The notes under the pieces: model-generated
Database searches by the model: none
The model's input: the letters and a program-made list of their open reading frames with translations, nothing else
Told to the model about the DNA's origin: nothing
Source: an archaeon
Lineage (GTDB): Archaea; Iainarchaeota; Iainarchaeia; Iainarchaeales; Iainarchaeaceae
NCBI GenBank assembly: GCA_024653905.1
Contig: JANLGZ010000094.1
Coordinates: 1 to 20,295 of the forward strand
Length of the DNA stretch: 20,295 nt
Direction: 5' to 3'
Translations under genes and position numbers: made by a program
Shown here: piece by piece, positions 14,751 to 20,295 of the stretch
Numbering within the stretch: the stretch's first letter is position 1
Layout of the letters: every line of letters starts with the position of its first letter

Positions 14751-15260
14751 ATGGCATTTTTAGTTGATGATAAAGCAGTATTAAGGGACAAAAAACTCTC
14801 AGACCAATTGAGACAAAGGGGTTTCGGGGAACAAAAATCCCAGGAACTGGTGCTGGATTTATTCGAAACCGCTTATTTGCTTGAAAAAGGAACAATCCAA
14901 GTAGAAGATGTTAAAGGAAATAATATTGATTCTGAAGAATTAACCAAATACTCTTCCAAAAAAATCAAAGAATATTACTTAAAATCCCAAGTATTTAACG
15001 ATTTGAGAGAACGAGGATTTGTTGTAAAAACAGGTTTCAAATTTGGGTTTGATTTCAGAGTTTATCCTCGTGGAAAAAAACCAGGACAAGCCCACTCCCA
15101 ATGGTGCATTAATGTTACTGCACAGCAGGACAAATATAATTTTATTGAACTAAGCCGAATGGTCAGATTAGCAGGGAATTTAAAAACAAAACTACTTAAT
15201 GCTGTTGTTGATTCTGAAAACGAAATCAATTACTACGAAGTAACAAGAATTACCCCATAA
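14751..15260 (+). CDS. endA: tRNA-splicing endonuclease, short homotetramer type
   Basis: This 169-residue enzyme cuts bulge-helix-bulge introns from tRNA and rRNA precursors. The size fits the alpha4 archaeal type, with one N-terminal and one catalytic domain. The catalytic triad appears as Tyr105 (FRVYPRG), His115 (GQAHSQW, ten residues later as in the family) and Lys147 or Lys145 (NLKTKLLNAVVD). LKSQVFNDLRERGFVVKTGFKFG is the standard entry to the catalytic domain. A GTGA six bases before the ATG is a plausible ribosome site, and AAGATATAAAT around 14690-14700 a plausible TATA box, giving a short leader. It diverges from the sigma-like gene across about 170 nt. The M24 peptidase gene follows after 25 nt, so the two may be co-transcribed. 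Confidence 0.93.
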   Translation: MAFLVDDKAVLRDKKLSDQLRQRGFGEQKSQELVLDLFETAYLLEKGTIQVEDVKGNNIDSEELTKYSSKKIKEYYLKSQVFNDLRERGFVVKTGFKFGFDFRVYPRGKKPGQAHSQWCINVTAQQDKYNFIELSRMVRLAGNLKTKLLNAVVDSENEINYYEVTRITP

Positions 15261-15285
15261 CTTCTAAACAAAAAGGGATTATTCC

Positions 15286-15966
15286 ATGACCACAAAACTA
15301 GAAGCAATTGAAAGAGGCTGTAAGCTTAATGATCAAATTTTTTTGCTAGTGGTTGCAAAATTCAAAGCAAAAGAATTCAAAACTGAAAAAGATGTTGCAA
15401 ATTTTATTGATAAAGAAATCAAAAAAGCTGGTGCAAAAAACGCGTTCCCTACAATTGTTGCTTCAGGAAGCAATGCCGTTGACTGGCACCACAAACCAAC
15501 ACCAAAAAAACTTCGGAAAGATTTTTGCGTAATTGATTTTGGCTCAAAATTCAATCAGTATTGTTCTGATATGACAAGAACAGTTTTTCTAGGAAAAGCA
15601 AGCAAAACTGAAAAAAGAATTTATAATATTGTAAAAAGAACACAGGAAAAATGCATTAAAAAAATCAAAGAAGGAACCAGCACTACTGTCCTTTATTTAT
15701 TAGCAAAAAAAAGTTTGGGTGCTTATGCTGATTATTTCGGACACGGTCTTGGACATGGTTTAAGCAAAAAAATTCACGACAAACCAGGAATAGGAAAAAA
15801 AGAATCGAAACTAAAAGCAGGCCAGATTATCACAATAGAACCCGGAATTTACATTCCAAGATTGCTTGGCATCAGAATAGAGGACGATGTACTGGTTAAA
15901 AAAAATGGTTACAAAGTTTTGTCCAAAAGCACGAAAAAACTGATTGAGATTCCCGAAAAAGTTTAA
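15286..15966 (+). CDS. M24-family metallopeptidase (Xaa-Pro aminopeptidase-like)
   Basis: This 226-residue protein has the pita-bread fold of methionine and proline aminopeptidases. All five metal ligands are visible: Asp84 (CVIDFGS), Asp95 (YCSDMTRT), His157 (FGHGLGHGLS), Glu185 (TIEPGIYIP) and Glu199 (GIRIEDD). The sequence SDMTRTVFLG, and the lack of the methionine-aminopeptidase insert and pocket residues, favour the Xaa-Pro aminopeptidase/prolidase branch. It consists only of the catalytic domain, lacking the N-terminal domain (usually about 130 residues) of full PepQ, so its substrates are uncertain. GGGAT before the ATG may serve as ribosome site. It follows endA by 25 nt. The TATA box of the next gene overlaps its stop codon. 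Confidence 0.86.
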   Translation: MTTKLEAIERGCKLNDQIFLLVVAKFKAKEFKTEKDVANFIDKEIKKAGAKNAFPTIVASGSNAVDWHHKPTPKKLRKDFCVIDFGSKFNQYCSDMTRTVFLGKASKTEKRIYNIVKRTQEKCIKKIKEGTSTTVLYLLAKKSLGAYADYFGHGLGHGLSKKIHDKPGIGKKESKLKAGQIITIEPGIYIPRLLGIRIEDDVLVKKNGYKVLSKSTKKLIEIPEKV

Positions 15967-15969
15967 ATA
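15962..15969 (+). promoter_or_regulatory. Consensus archaeal TATA box (TTTAAATA) overlapping a stop codon
   Basis: TTTAAATA matches the archaeal TATA consensus and is centred 24-25 nt before the ATG of the 184-aa gene, so that gene is probably leaderless and transcribed alone. The element includes the TAA of the upstream M24 peptidase gene. Confidence 0.65.
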
Positions 15970-15989
15970 GCAAAAGAGTATACTTTTTT

Positions 15990-16544
15990 ATGCCTAAAAA
16001 TATTGCAAGAGCTCTGCACACTACTGTCGGGGGGCATTATATAGTAGACCATACTCTTTTCCCTATAACTTTTGAAATGTTTAACAGTGCTGCTTTGGAA
16101 AAAGGAGCCACTATACCAAACAGATTACATTACCAAAGAGCTAATCAACAAAGAAGAATTAGAACAATTGAATCACGACCAGGGCATACGCTTAGATGCA
16201 TACAAAGAATTAACCGAGCAAATGAAAGATTAAGAAAACTATATGAAGAAGGCAGACTCACGCCAAAAATCCTGAATGATACTGCAACGCACATAGAGGC
16301 AGATTTAGCAATGAGTACTCATGAAGCGCTAATGAGAATGAAAGCAAGTGCTGAAGCAAAGACAGCCAAATCAAAGGGTGCCGCAAAAGAAGAAATTTCG
16401 AAAAAAGAAAATACCCTTGATTTTGGACACATTTTTTCTGAAGAAGAATGGAAAAATAATTATTTGAGCCAACTGCAATATTTTTTCCCTGAATTTTGCA
16501 GGCCTCTTCAGGCAATTCTGATTAAACGATTACAGCAATATTGA
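15990..16544 (+). CDS. Unrecognised 184-aa protein, Arg-rich N-half
   Basis: I do not recognise this protein. The first 50 residues (ARALHTTVGGHYIVDHTLFP, ITFEMFNSAALEKGATIPNR) are mixed. Residues 50-120 form an Arg/Gln-rich helical stretch (YQRANQQRRIRTIES, CIQRINRANERLRKLYEEGR). A low-complexity Ala/Lys linker follows (ASAEAKTAKSKGAAKEEISK) and an aromatic C-terminus (EEWKNNYLSQLQYFFPEFC). No membrane segment, signal peptide or metal site is visible. The basic helical part could bind nucleic acid. It has its own TATA box, is not in an obvious operon, and ends tail to tail with the histone gene. Arg content is higher than in the Lys-rich neighbours, which may mark a different origin or simply RNA contact. 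Confidence 0.6.
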   Translation: MPKNIARALHTTVGGHYIVDHTLFPITFEMFNSAALEKGATIPNRLHYQRANQQRRIRTIESRPGHTLRCIQRINRANERLRKLYEEGRLTPKILNDTATHIEADLAMSTHEALMRMKASAEAKTAKSKGAAKEEISKKENTLDFGHIFSEEEWKNNYLSQLQYFFPEFCRPLQAILIKRLQQY

Positions 16545-16575
16545 TTTTGAAAAAACTATTAATTCGAAAATTTTT

Positions 16576-16611
16576 AAAAAAAATTAGAATTGAAGGAAAA
16601 ATTCCTTCAAT
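16576..16611 (-). terminator. Hairpin plus oligo-T terminator of the histone gene
   Basis: One base after the histone stop codon the minus strand forms a perfect 10-bp stem, ATTGAAGGAA with TTCCTTCAAT around a 3-nt loop (16589-16611). Five bases later come eight T residues (16583 down to 16576). Archaeal termination mainly needs the T run; a hairpin this regular looks like a bacterial intrinsic terminator or an mRNA 3'-end stabiliser. Confidence 0.7.
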
Positions 16612-16612
16612 C

Positions 16613-16789
16613 TTAGAAGTCAACGCCTCTAACTGTTTTTCTTCCGTTAGCCTTTGCTCTTTCAGCAGCTTTTTTAACATGCCAAGCAACGACTTCACTT
16701 AAAGCATCTACAGCATCTCCAGCAGTATTACAACCTTCTGCTTTGATAGCTTCCTTTATTTTTGATCCTACAACTAATGCATCTCCCAT
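16613..16789 (-). CDS. Minimal histone-fold protein, 58 aa (DUF1931/Bd0055-like)
   Basis: From the ATG at 16789 it encodes 58 residues starting MGDALVVGSKIKEAIKAEG and ending RAKANGRKTVRGVDF. The pattern [LI]VV-SK-K...NTAGDAVDALSEVV...AAERAKANGRKTV is that of the small single-fold histones found in some bacteria and DPANN archaea (DUF1931, Bd0055-like, recently called face-to-face histones), not the HMf type, which ends with a full third helix. The usual last segment R-x-T-V-x-x-x-D is kept but nothing follows it. It probably coats or bends DNA as a dimer or tetramer. The start is fixed by a near-perfect GGAGGTG six bases upstream; an upstream in-frame ATG at 16813 lies before that site and is rejected. 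Strong promoter, ribosome site and terminator suggest high expression. Confidence 0.85.
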   Translation of the reverse strand: MGDALVVGSKIKEAIKAEGCNTAGDAVDALSEVVAWHVKKAAERAKANGRKTVRGVDF

Positions 16790-16854
16790 CAGTTCCACCT
16801 CCAAAATAAACATTCCCTCTAAAATGAGGAAAGCTGATTAACTCAAGAAAAAAA

Positions 16855-16864
16855 GATTTATAAA
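16855..16864 (-). promoter_or_regulatory. TATA box of the histone gene, with a leader hairpin downstream
   Basis: The minus strand shows TTTATAAATC, a good archaeal TATA box. With normal spacing transcription would begin near 16833, giving a leader of about 45 nt. That leader contains TTCCTC-ATTTTA-GAGGGAA (16810-16830), a stem with one bulged base, and then the GGAGGTG ribosome site, so this leadered gene differs from the leaderless ones nearby. Confidence 0.6.
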
Positions 16865-16918
16865 TAAATATCACAAAATAGGCGTTTTTGAGCCAAATTA
16901 AGGGGTTTTTGGGTGATT

Positions 16919-18598
16919 TTAATCTCTATCAGTAACTGCACCCTCGCTTGCAAGACCTACTGTTTTTGCGTATTTTCTCAGAACGCCAACATATTTCATC
17001 GGCTTTGGTTTCCAGTTTTTCATTCTCTTTTCGATTTCTTCATTAGTTAAATCAACTGAAAGTTCTTTATTATCAGCATTAATTGTAATCATGTCCCCTT
17101 CCTTCAAAACAGCTATTACTCCGCCTGCCTGTGCTTCAGGACAAACATGACCAACAACCAAACCATGTGTTCCGCCTGAAAATCTTCCATCAGTAATCAA
17201 ACCGACTTTGTCCCCTAAACCTTCACCAATAAGAGCAGCAGTTGGTGCAAGCATTTCCCTCATACCAGGTCCGCCTCTTGGACCTTCATATCGAATAACA
17301 ATAACTTCCCCTTCATTAATTTTTTTGCTTAAAATCGCATCAAGGCATTCTTCCTCAGACTCGAAAATCTTTGCAGGTCCTGTTATTGATGTTTTTTTCA
17401 AACCGGAAACCTTTGCAACACAGCCGTTAGGAGAAAGATTCCCTTTCATAATAACCAAGTGGCCTGTTTTTCTCAGAGGCGCATCTAAACTTCTGATAAT
17501 TTCATGGTGGTCTGTAAGGTTTGGAAAATTTTCATAATTTTCTTTCAGAGTTTTTCCTGTTACGGTCAATGCATCCCCATGCAATAAATTTGCACCAAGC
17601 AAAACTTTCATAACACCAGCTGACCCTCCAACTTTTGCAAGGTCGGCCATGACAAACTTCCCTGATGGTTTTAAATCCGCAAGAAGAGGAACCTTTTCAG
17701 CGATTTTATTAAAATCCTCAATTTTCAAATCAACACCAATTGTTTTTGCAATTGCCAACAAATGCAAAACTGAATTTGTTGAACCGCCAAGAGCCATTAC
17801 AACAGCAATTGCGTTTTCAAAAGCTTTTCTTGTGAGAATATCTTTCGGTTTTAAATTTTTTTCAATAAGTTTCAGAACTGTTTTTCCTGCTTCCGCAGAA
17901 TCCTCTTTTTTCTCTTTGCTTTCCCCAGGATTAGAAGCAGAACCAGGCAAAGACATCCCTAAAGCTTCAATCGCAGCAGCCATTGTGTTAGCGGTGTACA
18001 TTCCACCGCAGGAACCATACCCAGGACAGGCACTGCATTCTATTCCCTTAAATTTTTCATCATCGATTTTTCCGGTTGCATGCTGTCCAACCGCTTCAAA
18101 AATACTGACAATATCAACATCTTTGTTTTCATACTTTCCTGGCATTATTGTTCCGCCGTAAACAAAAATACTTGGGATATTCAGCCTTGCCATCGCGATT
18201 AAACAGCCGGGCATGTTTTTATCACAGCCACCAAAAGCAACAAGACCATCAAAAGCCTGCGCATTAGCAACAACCTCAATAGAATCAGCAATTACTTCCC
18301 TTGAAACTAAAGAATATTTCATTCCTTCAGTTCCCATTGAAATACCATCACTCACAGTTATTGTTCCGAAAGTTTGTGCTTTGCCAGCGGAATTTTCAAT
18401 GGACTTCTTTGCTTCCACTGCAAGCGTATTGATATGTGCATTGCACGGGGTTATTTCCGACCAAGTAGAGGCAATTCCAACAATCGGCTTTTCAAAATCA
18501 GCATCCTTAAAACCAACAGCCCTTAACATAGCCCTATTAGGTGCTCTTTTGTCCCCTTCAGTAATTCTGGAACTTCTTTTGTTAAGTTTTACACCCAT
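16919..18598 (-). CDS. ilvD: Dihydroxy-acid dehydratase
   Basis: This 559-residue enzyme removes water from 2,3-dihydroxy-isovalerate or -methylvalerate to give the 2-keto acids that become valine, isoleucine and leucine. Iron-sulfur cysteines are Cys52 (SEITPCNAH), Cys125 (FGGCDKNMPG) and Cys197 (CPGYGSCGGMYTANTM). Further family motifs are TVSDGISMG, ALGGSTNSVLHLLAIA, GPRGGPGMREML and TDGRFSGGTHG. It is complete and full-length. No other branched-chain gene adjoins, so the pathway may be scattered or partial; sugar-acid dehydration by the related Edd group is less likely, as the motifs are IlvD-like. A GGTTAAAAAA element 26-27 nt before the ATG suggests a leaderless transcript. Confidence 0.96.
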   Translation of the reverse strand: MGVKLNKRSSRITEGDKRAPNRAMLRAVGFKDADFEKPIVGIASTWSEITPCNAHINTLAVEAKKSIENSAGKAQTFGTITVSDGISMGTEGMKYSLVSREVIADSIEVVANAQAFDGLVAFGGCDKNMPGCLIAMARLNIPSIFVYGGTIMPGKYENKDVDIVSIFEAVGQHATGKIDDEKFKGIECSACPGYGSCGGMYTANTMAAAIEALGMSLPGSASNPGESKEKKEDSAEAGKTVLKLIEKNLKPKDILTRKAFENAIAVVMALGGSTNSVLHLLAIAKTIGVDLKIEDFNKIAEKVPLLADLKPSGKFVMADLAKVGGSAGVMKVLLGANLLHGDALTVTGKTLKENYENFPNLTDHHEIIRSLDAPLRKTGHLVIMKGNLSPNGCVAKVSGLKKTSITGPAKIFESEEECLDAILSKKINEGEVIVIRYEGPRGGPGMREMLAPTAALIGEGLGDKVGLITDGRFSGGTHGLVVGHVCPEAQAGGVIAVLKEGDMITINADNKELSVDLTNEEIEKRMKNWKPKPMKYVGVLRKYAKTVGLASEGAVTDRD

Positions 18599-18620
18599 AA
18601 AAAAAACTCAGTAGAAAACC

Positions 18621-18630
18621 TTTTTTAACC
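18621..18630 (-). promoter_or_regulatory. TATA-like element of ilvD
   Basis: GGTTAAAAAA on the minus strand is centred 26-27 nt before the ilvD ATG, with no Shine-Dalgarno between, so the gene is probably read from a leaderless transcript. It is one A-rich run among several, hence moderate confidence. Confidence 0.45.
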
Positions 18631-18673
18631 AAAACCACACAAAACCAATGATACGATTGATTTTTTCCTTCCA

Positions 18674-18787
18674 GTGAGAGAAAAGAATATTTTAGATCTT
18701 TTAATTCAGAACTTATGGTTACTGCTCGTGGTTGCAGTAATAGGTTTTGTTGTATTGCAACGCAGAAAAAAAAGCAAAACAAAATGA
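18674..18787 (+). CDS. Possible 37-aa single-pass membrane peptide (GTG start)
   Basis: Between ilvD and the sRNA the plus strand has a short frame from GTG to TGA. It encodes an amphipathic start (MREKNILDLLIQN), one strong transmembrane helix (LWLLLVVAVIGFVVL) and a basic tail (QRRKKSKTK): a textbook small membrane protein with the positive charges likely inside. There is no family I recognise, no Shine-Dalgarno and no clear TATA box at the right distance, and the GTG start is the only candidate in frame after the preceding bases. It could be a real small subunit or peptide, a remnant of a larger gene, or chance; the orderly layout argues mildly against chance. Confidence 0.35.
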   Translation: MREKNILDLLIQNLWLLLVVAVIGFVVLQRRKKSKTK

Positions 18788-18890
18788 GTCAAATGAATAA
18801 TAAGCTGACAAATAGAATACCCTAAAAATGGAATCAGGCGTTACAAAAAGTGAAAACATAGTCACCCCTGAAAAATACCGTAATAAAAGC
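18788..18890. other. Non-coding stretch before the sRNA promoter
   Basis: About 100 nt with only two very short frames (13 and 22 codons) that lack ribosome sites and recognisable features. Nothing else was identified. With the adjoining small frame and sRNA it makes up the roughly 490-nt region free of large genes between ilvD and the Fic gene. Confidence 0.4.
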
Positions 18891-18898
18891 ATATAAAA
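18891..18898 (+). promoter_or_regulatory. TATA box of the box C/D sRNA
   Basis: ATATAAAA follows a purine-rich TAATAAAAGC that could serve as BRE. Its centre lies 26-27 nt before 18921-18922, exactly where the closing stem of the predicted sRNA begins. Confidence 0.62.
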
Positions 18899-18921
18899 AA
18901 TAGTTCAAACAACAATTATTA

Positions 18922-18989
18922 GCCAATGATGACCTGACGATGATTCTGACTCCTATTCAGAGTATGAGGATAGATGGGCGGACTGAGGC
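18922..18989 (+). ncRNA. Box C/D guide sRNA, D guide predicted to target 16S C1402
   Basis: All parts of an archaeal C/D sRNA occur in order. Stem GCC (18922-18924) pairs with GGC (18987-18989). Box C is ATGATGA (18926-18932), preceded by A to give the kink-turn bulge AAU. The first guide is CCTGACGATGATT (13 nt), followed by box D' CTGA (18946-18949). A 14-nt spacer able to pair ACTC/GAGT leads to box C' ATGAGGA (18964-18970, one mismatch). The second guide is TAGATGGGCGGA (12 nt), followed by box D CTGA (18983-18986). The second guide pairs over nine positions (one G-U) with the universal 16S CCGCCCGUC; the fifth base before box D faces C1402. It has its own TATA box and ends at TTTTT. L7Ae, Nop5 and fibrillarin would bind it. 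Confidence 0.78.
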
Positions 18990-18993
18990 ATGA

Positions 18994-18998
18994 TTTTT
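18994..18998 (+). terminator. Oligo-T end of the sRNA
   Basis: TTTTT begins five bases after the closing stem of the C/D sRNA. Short T runs are the usual archaeal termination signal, so the transcript would be about 75 nt before trimming. Confidence 0.5.
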
Positions 18999-19056
18999 AA
19001 TCCTTTATAATACTTAAAATCAGTAAAATACGGAAAAACAATACATTATAGTAACA

Positions 19057-19064
19057 TTTATAAG
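19057..19064 (+). promoter_or_regulatory. TATA box of the Fic gene
   Basis: TTTATAAG is centred about 25 nt before the ATG at 19086, with no Shine-Dalgarno between, matching a leaderless start. Confidence 0.6.
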
Positions 19065-19085
19065 CTTTTTAGCCTCAAATAATAC

Positions 19086-20295
19086 ATGGTTTCAAAGTAT
19101 GATTTGCTTTACTCCGTTTACTTGAACGAAGGACTTACCGCAGCACAATTAGTGAGGAAAATAGGCAAAACCCCTTACAATTACGACACGGTTTTGAAAC
19201 ACCTGTTGCAGTTGAGAGAGGACAAGCTGGTTGAAACGAAAAAAAACCAGTATTATCTCGTCCAGATGGAGCAAACAAAAAAGCTTCTCAGCATAGTTGA
19301 TTATTGTTACAGGAACAAGATAGATTACAATGAACTTTTTTTGGACAAAACAATAGAGTTCATCAAAGCAGGCCTCGAGGACAAAGACCTTTCGGAGCTT
19401 GACTTGAACAACAGGACAAGAGCGAGAATTTCTTTCTTTTTATCAAAGCAGGGTTTTCTTCTAATTGAATCGAAAAAACCATTCAAGGCGAGAATCGTTT
19501 ATTCGGATTTCTTGAAAAAAGTTGTTGAAATATTTAGTGACAAAGTTAAAGTAAAGTGCGGGAAAATTTATGAACAAGTTGATGAAACAGAAATAGATTC
19601 TCAGATAGAAAAAGAGTTCTCCAAATACAAAAAATCAGCAAAGCAATTGAACATAGATGACGAGGTGCGTTTCATCCACAGGAGTTTGTCACTTGAAGGC
19701 AACACTATGACCTTGTCCGAAACGGAGAAACTCATCAAGGAAAACATTCCGCCAAAAAGCAGGACTTTCCAGGAAATGCAGGAAACCGTTGATTACAAGA
19801 AGGCACTCGACTATCTGATTGAAGTAAAGGAACTCGATTTTGAATCCATACTCAAGTTCCACGCAACTGCAATGAATTCATTAAATGCCGGTGCGGGTGA
19901 GTTCAGAAAACAAAATGTGAAGATTAAAGGCAACCCGGAATTCAAGACTGCTGATTGGAGACAGATACCAAACCAACTGGAAGATTTATTCAAAAATTAT
20001 ACAAGCAAAATTCACAAGAAAATAAAGGCGTATGAATCAGTTGAACTTGCGACTCATCTTCACAGCGAGTTTCAACACATCCATCCGTTCATAGATGGCA
20101 ACTCACGAACATCGAGAGCAATATTCATCCACACTCTATTGCTGAAAGGCTTTTCTCTAATCAATTTCCCTGCGGGTTTTGTGGAACAGTACATGGAACT
20201 TACCAAGCTCTCGAAAAAAAGAGATGACAAAAAATTCACAATTTTTATGAAACAACTTGTACTACATTCGATAAAGCAGACAAATCAAAAGATAA
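19086..20295 (+). CDS. Fic-domain protein with N-terminal winged helix (C-terminus cut by window edge)
   Basis: 403 codons are visible without a stop. Residues 1-60 form a winged helix (DLLYSVYLNEGLTAAQLVRK ... LRE-DKLVETKKNQYYLV). After a helical middle comes the Fic domain. The inhibitory motif [S/T]xxxE[G/N] is SLSLEGN (Ser200-Asn206), placing it in the class with an N-terminal inhibitory helix. The catalytic loop is HPFIDGNSRTSR (His333-Arg344). Canonical Fic reads HxFxDGNGRxxR, so Gly is Ser at 340, in the phosphate-holding part of the loop. Fic proteins transfer AMP or another group from a nucleotide to protein hydroxyls. Codons such as GAG, CTC and GAC are commoner than in neighbouring genes, hinting at transfer. 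A lone regulator or defence role is possible; the target is unknown. Confidence 0.88.
   Translation, partial: MVSKYDLLYSVYLNEGLTAAQLVRKIGKTPYNYDTVLKHLLQLREDKLVETKKNQYYLVQMEQTKKLLSIVDYCYRNKIDYNELFLDKTIEFIKAGLEDKDLSELDLNNRTRARISFFLSKQGFLLIESKKPFKARIVYSDFLKKVVEIFSDKVKVKCGKIYEQVDETEIDSQIEKEFSKYKKSAKQLNIDDEVRFIHRSLSLEGNTMTLSETEKLIKENIPPKSRTFQEMQETVDYKKALDYLIEVKELDFESILKFHATAMNSLNAGAGEFRKQNVKIKGNPEFKTADWRQIPNQLEDLFKNYTSKIHKKIKAYESVELATHLHSEFQHIHPFIDGNSRTSRAIFIHTLLLKGFSLINFPAGFVEQYMELTKLSKKRDDKKFTIFMKQLVLHSIKQTNQKI

Noticed and set aside
16790..16813. Histone start at the upstream ATG (16813)
   Set aside because: The strong GGAGGTG site lies downstream of that ATG and points to 16789; the extra residues do not fit the histone family.
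18582..18782. 66-codon minus-strand frame upstream of ilvD
   Set aside because: It overlaps the ilvD start and promoter in another frame, has no family likeness, and the plus-strand peptide in the same place has more orderly features.
18784..18903. Two very short plus-strand frames (13 and 22 codons) before the sRNA
   Set aside because: No ribosome site, no recognisable sequence, and the second runs into the sRNA TATA box.
1..20295. CRISPR array, insertion sequence, integrase or long direct repeats
   Set aside because: No regularly spaced repeats, transposase or integrase motifs, or terminal inverted repeats with target duplications were seen.

Overview
The window comes from an AT-rich, very compact archaeal genome. 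Archaeal hallmarks are an archaeal-type TrpRS, FEN-1 with a C-terminal PIP box, an EndA tRNA-splicing endonuclease, ribosomal proteins eL40 and eL41, a UbiA-type DGGGP synthase for ether lipids, TATA boxes about 26 nt upstream of leaderless starts, and a box C/D guide RNA. Small proteins, many unrecognised genes and convergent genes that overlap at their 3' ends suggest a DPANN lineage, perhaps Diapherotrites-like. That placement is inference; no rRNA is present to test it.

Left part (1-4151). On the minus strand are a truncated family-2 glycosyltransferase, a 43-codon eL41 gene with a TTG start, a YhhQ-type queuosine/archaeosine precursor transporter and tRNA-Glu(UUC), preceded by a GC-rich structured segment of unknown function. 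On the plus strand are eL40, then a tight run of DGGGP synthase, an archaeal HTH regulator and protein-L-isoaspartate methyltransferase.

Thiamine block (4133-8231, minus). A thiamine diphosphokinase gene is followed by a ThiB-like lipoprotein, a fused ThiP-like permease and a ThiQ-like ATPase. Together they look like a B1 salvage operon: import thiamine, then pyrophosphorylate it. It diverges from folC across an 18-nt perfect palindrome lying 26.5 nt from both proposed starts.

Centre (8284-14580). FolC, FEN-1, a ribbon-helix-helix regulator behind its own 18-nt palindrome, a protein with winged-helix-like repeats, a USP-like protein, and a minus-strand operon of a sigma-70-like protein, an unrecognised 126-aa protein and TrpRS. 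A sigma-like protein in an archaeon, encoded upstream of a tRNA synthetase, is one of the two most interesting items here.

Right part (14751-20295). EndA, an M24 metallopeptidase, an unrecognised 184-aa protein, a minimal 58-aa histone with a strong Shine-Dalgarno and a hairpin/oligo-T terminator, a solitary dihydroxy-acid dehydratase, and a roughly 490-nt gap before a truncated winged-helix/Fic protein. That gap holds the second key item: a box C/D sRNA with its own TATA box, kink-turn stem and oligo-T end. Its D-box guide pairs with the 16S decoding-centre sequence so that the N+5 rule selects C1402 (E. coli numbering). A possible 37-aa single-pass membrane peptide lies in the same gap.
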